Source: Cladorrhinum sp. PSN259 (lineage: Eukaryota; Ascomycota; Sordariomycetes; Sordariales; Podosporaceae). From it: a DNA stretch of 26,606 bases. A program made the translations under genes and the position numbers. Of this stretch, positions 19,601 to 26,606 are shown piece by piece. Each line of letters begins with the position of its first letter. The stretch's first letter is position 1. The stretch lies in assembly GCA_033725935.1 (NCBI GenBank), contig MU867156.1, forward strand, positions 3,431 through 30,036. Direction: 5' to 3'. The notes below the pieces were generated by a model. That model did no database searches, was not told where the DNA came from, and saw nothing but the letters and a program-made list of their open reading frames with translations.

Positions 19601-20730
19601 AGATCTTCCTCTATTAGTTAATATCAGCTCGTTATGGCTTATATATCTTGTTTGCTTATAGGGGACCTCTTGTCCCTCTAGGTACTTAGGAGCCCTATCT
19701 AGTTCAGCTTTATTCACCCGTTTAGTATCAAGCCTGGAGTTAAGATAGCCATTCTCTTAGTCGATATCCGGGTTATATTTCTTTAATTACGGATGTCCTA
19801 AAATCATATCGCACTTAGGACCTGTGGGTAGGATATTAAAATTCACTTACTGCGGGTTATTATCCACTGTAATCAAGAATATCGTTTCCCGTAAACTAAT
19901 TCCACTATTATAACTGGCCGTTTACCCTTTGTAGGTCTTTATTCGATAAGGTTATTTCTTTTTAACCTACGGTATCCTTATTTTATTTATAAACGAAGGA
20001 TTAATAATATTAATCGTGCTCCTTAAGTCGATTACTGTAATGGCCCGGTACTCCTTTCCTTTAAAGTTTGTCTATCGAACTTCTATAGTTAAGGCGTTCT
20101 CGTTATCTAGTATTATAGCTCTAGCGACTATTTCGTAATACGCTATAGAGGTCTTTTTATTAGATCCGGCTCGCGGCTTTCTAATGCGAGTTATAATCCG
20201 TCGGTATGGAATTAATCTGATCCACTTAGGCCTAGGGAGGCCCGTTAGCCGTTTCCCGATCGTGGTACCATAACGAGGTTAGAGCTTTATTATGTTCTCC
20301 GTCTGTGCCATTCTCTAGCCTTTTCTTTTTTATACCTAACGCACCATACGTAAAAGCAGTCCTTATAATCAGGTTTATCTTTATCCTAATATTCTATAGG
20401 TACCTGGCTTTCTACGTAAAGGACGTTAGCACATTCTATTAATATCCTAAAATTCTATTCATCGTCCGATCCTACTTCGTAGACCTTAAAAATAGGTTCG
20501 CTATTTAGGCGTATAGGAAAGAATTCGTAAAAAACCTTATATCTATAGTAATAAATATAGTTATCGTAAATATAATTAAACTAGGCGACGCGTAAGTGTA
20601 GGATGTAAGTGGGTGAGGCGAGGGGTATATTATTAGGTCGTCCTCCCTTTTCCCGGATAACTACTATTTCTCGGATATCCTCTACGACTTTCCCAGTTAC
20701 CGTAAAGCTCTTTGCCATATCTTCTAAGGT
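16620..20730 (-). pseudogene. Chromovirus pol: protease, RT, RNase H, integrase, chromodomain
   Basis: Transcript order on the minus strand. Protease region near 20,033, where IDLR stands in place of the DSG-type site. RT about 19,400-18,450, with YLDN at 18,904-18,893 where YLDD is needed. RNase H follows to about 18,130, ending near ADALSRRPD. Integrase about 17,950-16,780 has a zinc-binding CEMC part, a core with INFI (Asn codon 17,623-17,621) where DFI is needed, later TSDRD and TERLN (second Asp and Glu kept), and a C-terminal block KLDFKKIGPFKI. The chromodomain spans about 16,775-16,620 (DVEDIL..YLIKW..SWEP). Many TAA/TAG codons interrupt frames that otherwise hold together. The lost Asp residues are GAT/GAC to AAT/AAC changes, as RIP would give. 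No function is possible now. Confidence 0.9.
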
Positions 20731-20733
20731 AAT

Positions 20734-22038
20734 TTACCAGCCTATATCTCTGCTTACATCTAACTTTAAGGGGTAGTCGATCGTTCCCTCGGGTTCCGAG
20801 TTTTCGCTGTCGTCGGGTAAAGGTAATATATATTGTTCTAACTCGCTGGTGTATTCTTCCTTATTAAAGCCGTCGTAAATAGGTGCAAAGGTATCGTCGT
20901 CGCTATCCTGCCAAGCCATCCTAATAGTGCGATCGTCCTCGGTATATTGCATACGCTTCTATTCGGGTACTGGTTTGAATTTCCTAAGGGCATGACAATC
21001 TCGTGCATAGTGACCCATCTTATCACAATTAAAGCACTTGACCTTAGACTTATCCTTGGGCTTGTTACCATACTTACGCTGGTTATTATGTTATACTGCG
21101 CCGATGTCCATAGGTCCTAAGTATATTCTAATCGAAGTATTCTTATACTAATACTTCTTAAGGGTGTTAGCCTTAAGGAAGCGGGGGTCCCTATAAACGC
21201 CCTTATCCTCCATTATTCTCTCGAAGATGCGATTATTAACGATAATGGCTTTATTAATATAGTCGTCGAGCGATAAGGCGTATCGGTCCTCCTTAATAAA
21301 TTTATCCTTAACCTTAGGTTTCAGTCTCCTATAAAACCTATTCTTTAGGCCTACTTCTGCTTAATTTACCCTAAAAGCGTTACGGCGGAATAATATCGCG
21401 TATACTGCGGCTAATGCCGTTTGCACCAATCGCTCTAAGCGATCTTCGGCGGCTTTCTCCTCGTCGGGCTCGCCATACATTTTCTTGATTTCCTTCTCAA
21501 ACTTACTTAGCCTAACTTCGAAGATCTCCTAAGTAAGGGTTTCTCTCTCGTCTTCGGCGTAATCGAAGTAGTTCCTAAGGATCCCGTCAAACCATTGCTT
21601 AAGGTCCCTTCCGAGGTAACTGGTAGCGTAAAGGAGTTGAGACTCGGGGTCCTTGATATTATGGAGCCGGAGGTTGGTTCTAACGTACGAGATCTAGGAC
21701 GGGAGTTCTTATTTATTGCCGTTAAAAATAGGAGGTTTGCCGACCTTAGCTGCGATCTTAGGAACGTTATCGGTCTTGCTGGCACGCTTGCTCGCGATAG
21801 CGGTTTAGAGACGCATAATTTCCTCCTTAAGTTCCTTAAGTTCGTCCTTCGCTATCAGAGCTTCTTCTATTCCGAGGAGTTTCCGTCCAATGGTATTAAA
21901 TTTCTCCTCAAGATTCAGTTTCGGAACCTTTTCTTCATCGGACTCGTTATCGCTGGGCGGGGTGATATCCGGAAGTTGGACTTCTCCTTCGTCGACGTTC
22001 GGGTTGGCGGTAGAGGGATTATTGGAAGTGGAAGCCAT
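20734..22038 (-). pseudogene. Chromovirus gag with CCHC zinc knuckle, interrupted
   Basis: Starts at the ATG at 22,038-22,036 (MASTSNNPST), 60 nt after the 5' LTR. An acidic N-terminus leads to a Glu/Lys-rich helix and a stop near 21,805. The same frame then continues with a retrotransposon gag core (YLGRDLKQWFDGIL near 21,590) and further single stops. A zinc knuckle C-X2-C-X4-H-X4-C (CFNCDKMGHYARDC) lies at 21,036-20,995. An acidic tail up to 20,734 precedes the protease region. The stops are TAA, TAG or TGA, as expected if Gln, Trp and Arg codons mutated. The Gag protein would have formed the particle and bound element RNA. Confidence 0.88.
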
Positions 22039-22085
22039 ATTGATGGTTATTCGTGGTATCTGAGCACAACGTTCGATCTTAAATG

Positions 22086-22097
22086 ACGCAAGCAACG
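22086..22097 (-). other. Self-priming type primer-binding site of the chromovirus
   Basis: On the minus strand the bases directly after the 5' LTR read CG then TTGCTTGCGT (22,095-22,086). That 10-mer is the exact complement of ACGCAAGCAA, a segment inside the LTR (15,574-15,565 in the 3' LTR; 11,041-11,050 in the solo LTR). The LTR segment lies about 45-50 nt past a TATA box, where a transcript would start. This fits the Tf1/sushi mode in which the 5' end of the RNA folds back as primer, rather than a tRNA. In the 5' LTR here one base has changed (ACGCAAGTAA), leaving a G-U pair. Confidence 0.75.
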
Positions 22098-22600
22098 TGT
22101 TACAACCTGCACCGGGTAGGGTTCAGACTGTAAGGCAGTACGCCTGGGATAATATGACAGGGGAATCGAAGATTATAGAACGCTCTTAGACGGGGTCAAT
22201 CACTGTTAACTAACAGGTAGCTTTATAAAGTATCGCTTATAAGTATTATAGACAATGAACGTGATATTACTTGCGTGAGGAACCAAGTCCTCATAATGAG
22301 AAGTGCCCAGCACTTCTTCTACTTATAGTGAAGCTATCTACATATATTTCCTAGGTATATCGTACCTTGCTCAGCGTGCTCAGTGGTCTTGGCGGCTGAG
22401 CATATTAAGCAACCTTCTGAGTCTTGGGTGCTCAGTGTGCTCAGTGGTCTTAGCAACTGATCACACTGAGCACTTCCTGATTGGTCTGCTTCGGGACTCT
22501 GTGGGTCTTTTCCATCCCTGGCCCAATGATTGGCTATGGACCACGCGGTGTCCTGCATTAGGGTCCGTGTGCGGGGGAGATTTATGCGCGAGGCGTAACA
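22098..22600 (-). repeat. 5' LTR of the chromovirus
   Basis: 503 bp with intact TGTTAC and GTAACA ends. It differs from the 3' LTR at about 25 sites by eye, every one a transition and nearly all in CpA or TpG context. It carries the same 12-bp inverted repeat (22,428-22,439 and 22,462-22,473) and a minus-strand TATA (CTATAAG near 22,327-22,321) ahead of the putative transcript start near 22,276. Confidence 0.93.
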
Positions 22601-22605
22601 GTATT

Positions 22606-23187
22606 GAGCACTTGGGAGCCTAAGGCTCATGGTGGTTCCGGACAGCCCGGCTTACTGAAGTGGGTTTTGAGGGTAAGTGATTCTGAGAAAAATGTAGTTT
22701 AACGCCTACTGTGGATGGCTTCGTTTTTTAGGTTACAAATAATCCAGGTCTTATCCCATCCCAAATCATACCTATGCCTATCTCATCCAGTAGATCCTGT
22801 GCCTCTTATACAGTAGGTGATCCTCCAAGCCGCACACGTGTTTTTTTAGGCTCTCCGTCTCTTACTAAGCCCTTCATTAGCTTTAAGTAATACTGAGACC
22901 TCTGCACGGAGAAGAGCTACCTCGTGCATTACAGTAATTCTAGTATCTCTCGTCGAATCTAACAAAAAAGCTCCAAATCACGAGCCTCGGAGCAGGCAAC
23001 CTCGATTATAATGGTAACAGATTGAAAGAAAAAGGGATTTCCTATTAAAGATAAGTTTTACCTTATTCGATTAACACAGATCTGTGTATTAAAAAGCTAG
23101 CTAAAAAGGGTAGTAAGCATAGCTTCTCCACAATAACAATTTCAACCATGGACAAAAGAAAGTGGAGCAAAACAGCAAAAGATAAAA
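22606..23187. other. Right flank of the chromovirus, no gene recognised
   Basis: Moderately AT-rich non-coding sequence between the target duplication and the tRNA gene. A perfect 14-bp palindrome, ACACAGATCTGTGT, is at 23,074-23,087. I see no coding trace. Confidence 0.5.
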
Positions 23188-23291
23188 TAGGAACTATGAG
23201 GCTCGAACTTACGACCTCAGGATTACTCCAATGTCAAACTGAATCATATCGAAATATGAGACCTACGCTCTTCTAACTGAGCGAAGCTCCC
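23188..23291 (-). tRNA. tRNA-Met (anticodon CAT) with an intron
   Basis: On the minus strand, GGGAGCT (23,291-23,285) pairs with AGTTCCT (23,195-23,189) as a full 7-bp acceptor stem with two G-U pairs, and base 73 is A. The D arm is GCTC with GAGC. The anticodon loop is CTCATAA with CAT; an intron of about 31 nt follows the A after the anticodon. The T arm is GTAAG-TTCGAGC-CTCAT, with one A-C mismatch. The anticodon stem closes on a T-T mismatch. Removing the intron leaves 73 nt. A TTTT run directly downstream (23,187-23,184) is a pol III terminator, and the internal B box (AGTTCGAGCC) is good. The initiator type is unlikely because of the intron and general form. The two mismatches leave open a decaying copy. 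Confidence 0.8.
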
Positions 23292-24620
23292 TGATAGAGG
23301 AATAACATCATCTTGTGATTCTGTTGAGCGGAATTTCATTTCTTATGTGTGTACATCACTATTTACACTACATTTAAAAGTGTCATGTCAGGGCAAATGC
23401 CCTGGCAGCTAGCCTTATCACCACATCTGGCGACAGTTGAAGGTATCGCGAGATCTTGGTTGTAGGCGTTGTCGTGACGCCTGCGACCGAGTCGTGCCTT
23501 ATCAATCGAGCCATGTGCAGATAAAGTGTGTATAATTATTTCATTATGATTTGGGTTAATTTTTTTTTCGGTTATGCCCGATAACGCTCAGAATTAACAA
23601 CGAACGAAAAGTGTCATATTTCTGGGAGAATATCCTCAGATTTTGCAAGAAATACTGCCGAATATTCTTATAAGTGAAGGATATTAGAAAGTGTTTTGAG
23701 GCTTTTGGATCCCAATAAAGCTCGTTTTGGTTGGGCAATGCACGCGATCTCGGCGTTTTTGGTTCCACGAGGTTGTCATGTTGTAACCGTTAAATTTGAA
23801 CTGATTGCATGGATGTCAGCAGATTTATCCTCCTTCCAGGTACAGCGCACATGCTCAGGTGGGAGGTGCTAACAGCAAATTTGAGGCCATAGTTGGTGTG
23901 CTTAGAAGCCAGATTTTTAAATTAGAAGGTTGTATCTGATTACCGAGACAAACTCTTATTGTTAGCAATCGCCCATTACCTAATAACGGCGATGCGGGCG
24001 ATGCCCGGCACCAGCCTGCCTGCTTCCAGGTTACGTGATAGCTTCCAATCTTTGTCATCCTGGGATCCGAGTGCTTCTTGTTTAATGTCGGTGACGATTA
24101 ATAGCGGGTCAGTGTCAGATGGATATGCGCTTACTCAGAGTCAGAACTGACAAAGCTCGCGAGAAGAACCTCATTGGATAGCTTTTGCCACCCTATATGG
24201 AGCCGGTGTTCCTCTCAACAATGATTACGCTGATGTGACGTTGCCGATCTGATGTTGCTTTCGGAGCTCGGTATAAGGCGAAACTACAGGTCTGTAATCG
24301 TAACAAGGGGCTATACTAGTATAAGGGGTTTACCACCTACCGAATTAGCTTTAGTCCAAGTCCCATACCCACCATAATAATTCGTATCAAGTTTACTTTC
24401 AGCTCTGGATCTGAAAGGGCGGTATGCCATCCCCATGTTGATGCCTTGACGACTTGCTATTATGGTGTAGAGAACAGAGATCGCAAGTATAAGAACGTTT
24501 GGTTCCCATCCGACTTGACCTGCCTTTCCTCTCTTCACCGGCACTCAAAACCACCTGATCCACCTATCAAGCAGCAATCTCTTCATAAGCTCAATCAATT
24601 CTCAAGTACTCCTTATCAAC
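23292..24620. other. Non-coding stretch upstream of the secreted-protein gene
   Basis: About 1.3 kb without a recognisable gene; the reading frames here lack motifs, splice support or coding-like composition. The right end is the promoter of the gene at 24,621, with a possible TATA (TATAAG) at 24,488-24,493 and a C/A-rich leader with CAATC repeats just before the ATG. Confidence 0.5.
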
Positions 24621-25169
24621 ATGAAGGCTTCATTCTTCTCGGTTCTTGCCAGCTTGGCTGCTTTCCAGACCGCCTTGGCTCTCCCCGCCGTCGCCAGTGC
24701 CGGCAAGGCGGAAGGCAAGCTGGCACCTCTCCCAGAGGGACTCCCCGAGGGCATCTATGCCGGCAACCTGAATGAGGACGGGACAACCAGCTGGGAGCTC
24801 ATCGAAACCGTCAACTCTACCGCGGCCCCCGCTGTCGAGAAGCGCCAGGGCAACTTTGGCGCTCACTGCGACTTCAGCCATACCGTTAACTCGAATGACC
24901 GCTGGCAAGCTACCATGGCGCTTGCCAATCTCTGCGGCAGCGGTCGTTACTACAACAGCAAGTCTATCGCTGCCTTCTGGGGCGGTGCCGTAGCCTATGG
25001 TTGCAACTACCAGGGAGCGGTTGGAACGACCTGCTACAGCTCCGAGATCTACGACAGGCTTATCACGGTTGCCGATAATGTGTGCGGCGGCGGCCAGGCG
25101 GGATGGTTCTCTTATGGGCAAGGCACGGTGAGCTACGGCTACACTGCTGCTAATGTTGGCTTCTGCTAA
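24621..25169 (+). CDS. Small secreted six-cysteine protein with Kex2-type propeptide
   Basis: A single-exon gene of 182 aa. Residues 1-20 are a clear signal peptide (MKASFFSVLASL..ALA). A propeptide follows, with LPEGLPEGIYAG at 38-48 and an N-glycosylation site NST (65-67). It ends at Lys-Arg 74-75, a Kex2 site, leaving a mature part of 107 residues from Gln76. This has six cysteines (83, 105, 128, 138, 155, 182; the last is the C-terminal residue) and is rich in Gly, Ala, Tyr and Ser, so up to three disulfides are possible. I recognise no family: the size and design fit effector-like or antimicrobial secreted proteins of fungi, but no activity can be claimed. The ATG has a good context (ATCAACATGAAG), and the third base is mostly C/G, unlike the surrounding AT-rich repeats, so the gene looks intact and under selection. 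Confidence 0.85.
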   Translation: MKASFFSVLASLAAFQTALALPAVASAGKAEGKLAPLPEGLPEGIYAGNLNEDGTTSWELIETVNSTAAPAVEKRQGNFGAHCDFSHTVNSNDRWQATMALANLCGSGRYYNSKSIAAFWGGAVAYGCNYQGAVGTTCYSSEIYDRLITVADNVCGGGQAGWFSYGQGTVSYGYTAANVGFC

Positions 25170-25560
25170 ACATCTTTCTCTTCTCTGTATGTCGAGGTCT
25201 GGCTTGAATTTTGACTCAACAGTCCTTTCATGTAACAAGATTAGCTACCTTGGATATATTTCTCTAAAATAGACACTTAACTTGCCGGCAAACGTTTGAT
25301 TCGATGCTTGGTTGAATAGTAGCAACCTTGGTGCCCCTGAATTGTTGTATTTCTCACAAACCGTGCTTGCGCCTTCGGTGGCATGGACCTCGGTGGCATT
25401 TAGTAGATCCCGTAATCCCAACTGTGGGATGGACCTAGTATGGCATGTCGTAGAATACCACTGTACCAAAGTGCCAAAAGCGAGGCCTGGTCCCCGTTGC
25501 CGATGAAGACAATTTCCGTTTTGATACAAACTATAGTGGGCTCGTCAAATACGATTCACA
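25170..25560. other. 3' flank of the secreted-protein gene
   Basis: Non-coding; no gene recognised. Two near-copies of a short motif (GGTGGCATGGACCTCGG and GGTGGCATTTAG) are at about 25,378-25,405. A related GATGGACCTAGTATGGCAT follows. I attach no function to them. Confidence 0.4.
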
Positions 25561-26514
25561 GGACTACGGGCCTTATTTTACTGTAAAGGAACAACTCAGG
25601 AGACTTGTTGACGAGGAAGCCCCTTAAGCTGCTCGGCGTTTTGGTAAAGCACGTATGTAATTAATAGATTATTTTAAAATTAAAATAACCTTTTTCGCTA
25701 ATACCTAGCTCCTAGGCCTTATAGTTAAACAGAAGCGCGTATAGAATAATTTGGACCATTCGCCGTATTCGTCTTATAGAAATTCGACTAAATTCGCTAA
25801 ACCTTAGAAAGGAACCCTTAAGTAGCTCCTCCGTCTCGAAGATAGCTATAATCTCCCTCGTTAAGTTGCCGGAACATACCTGCGAGCAGATGATTATATC
25901 TTATAGAGAGACTCTAAAATTAACGGAAGTTTACTTGTAACGGCCGCCTTAGGTCAAGGCAAATCGATACTATCGAATTTTATCTTATCAGGTCTCAAAT
26001 GCAGATAAGTAGACGGCTCTATAGTCATTTATTATTTTTGCAATATTAAAAACAAGCCGGCCTGACGTTACGCGACTTCTATTTTACGGGCTCTTATTAT
26101 GCAGCTTTGCAATAACGGCAACGCCTATTTAAAATACTACCTAAGCAGTTTACAAAAAATTACGGCTAGTTCTTCTCTACATCCCTCGATATATTGTTAC
26201 ATGTTTTCCGGAGTATAATGTACTGTAACCTATGCGAGCGTATTTACTATATTACAGACGCCTTCGATGTATATGAAGAGGGGATGGAAGACCTTTTTAT
26301 GAAATTAAGCAGCATTTTCAACGTTAATAATAGAGTTAAGCATTCTACCTTAAGACTTCTTTATATAACTAGGCTAGGCCGAGCTACGCAGCACTCTTAG
26401 GGCAAAGTACCGAAAAGGATCTTTTGCTATAACCCTAAGGATATTGGAATCTTTCTTAACTTGCGAATCGAGTCCCTAGACTTAATCGACCAGTTTAAGA
26501 AATAGATTTAGAAT
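25561..26514 (+). pseudogene. RIP-degraded NACHT/NLR-type gene fragment
   Basis: Translated through many TAA/TAG/TGA codons, the plus strand gives the middle of a fungal NLR (STAND) protein. There is a lead-in ending GSLLVTAALGQGKSIL with the P-loop G-Q-G-K-S at 25,952-25,966, then IYYFCNIKNK and ATSILRALIMQL (26,020-26,105), then, after a frame change near 26,190, FRSIMYCNLCERIYYIT and DAFDVYEEGMEDL. The last is a damaged Walker B region (DALDE expected). The text continues to about 26,480 (GIFLNLRIESLDL) and is cut at 26,515 by an LTR. Intact relatives would be NTP-driven receptors in allorecognition or defence, with an N-terminal effector domain and C-terminal repeats; neither is visible here. 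AT enrichment and the stop pattern point to RIP, implying the gene was once duplicated. Confidence 0.7.
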
Positions 26515-26606
26515 TGTTAAGCTGCAGGGTCTCTACTGGGCTCAGTAGCAGAGACTAGGCTACAGGGGTTGTGCCCTGTAGTGGTGCGTAGCGGAAGCGT
26601 TGCTGC
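26515..26606 (-). repeat. Partial LTR-like repeat, inverted copy of 12,477-12,568
   Basis: Begins TGTTAA and runs to the window edge. It is the reverse complement of the last 92 bases of the repeat at 11,835-12,568, with two differences, both transitions, and no gaps. The element continues outside the window. It interrupts the NLR pseudogene. Confidence 0.9.

Larger units (their letters stand above)
15396..22600 (-). mobile_element. Complete, inactivated Ty3/gypsy chromovirus retrotransposon
   Basis: A 7,205-bp element read on the minus strand, flanked by the 5-bp target duplication GTATT (15,391-15,395 and 22,601-22,605). In transcript order it has a 5' LTR (22,600-22,098), a self-priming type primer-binding site, gag with a CCHC knuckle, protease, reverse transcriptase, RNase H, integrase, chromodomain, a region with an antisense ORF, a polypurine tract and a 3' LTR (15,898-15,396). 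The domain order RT-RNaseH-integrase and the chromodomain place it among the chromoviruses, like fungal elements of the sushi/MAGGY kind. Numerous TAA/TAG codons and lost catalytic residues show it is dead. Insertion split an older region, so the flanks on the two sides belong together. Confidence 0.93.

Noticed and set aside
24630..25238. Minus-strand ORF of 202 aa opposite the secreted protein
   Set aside because: It mirrors the coding strand of a gene with signal peptide and Kex2 site and has no features of its own.

Overview
The window looks like nuclear DNA of a filamentous ascomycete (Pezizomycotina). The evidence is short GT-AG introns of about 60-120 nt with CTAAC-like branch sites, plant cell-wall enzymes, a fungal-type P450, a secreted protein with a Kex2 site, and AT-rich repeats carrying C-to-T / G-to-A decay of the RIP type (repeat-induced point mutation, mainly CpA to TpA). 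I cannot name the species.

Layout. (1) 1-10.5 kb is a GC-balanced gene island. A GH78 alpha-L-rhamnosidase (minus strand, 3 exons, 705 aa) and a GH28 exo-polygalacturonase-like enzyme (plus strand, 5 exons, 438 aa) are transcribed divergently from a 742-bp shared promoter holding a CCACCAAT box. An ARF-like GTPase gene broken by in-frame stops and an intact 5-exon cytochrome P450 (minus strand, 538 aa) follow, tail to tail. (2) 10.5-15.4 kb is a nest of decayed repeats: a RIP-degraded Fot1/pogo-type transposon holding a solo LTR with target-site duplication CAAGG, a second and much less mutated LTR, unidentified RIP relics, and an array of short hairpins. (3) 15,396-22,600 is one complete but dead Ty3/gypsy chromovirus on the minus strand: two 503-bp LTRs, GTATT target duplication, gag with a CCHC knuckle, protease, RT, RNase H, integrase and chromodomain. 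It has a primer-binding site complementary to its own LTR (self-priming, Tf1/sushi style) and an extra antisense reading frame between pol and the 3' LTR. (4) 22.6-26.6 kb holds a tRNA-Met(CAT) gene with an intron, a small secreted six-cysteine protein (182 aa) and a RIP-degraded NACHT/NLR pseudogene. That pseudogene is cut at 26,515 by an inverted copy of the same LTR seen at 11,835-12,568.

How the parts relate. The two pectin-related enzymes probably act together: side-chain or backbone rhamnose release plus release of galacturonate from chain ends. Their shared promoter could give joint induction. The rest reads as a gene-poor, transposon-rich compartment with an effector-like gene and a degraded immune-type receptor. 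The observations I rate highest are the antisense Cys-cluster ORF of the chromovirus, its self-priming signal, and the purely transitional LTR divergence. I could run no alignment or database search, so family names rest on motifs read by eye.
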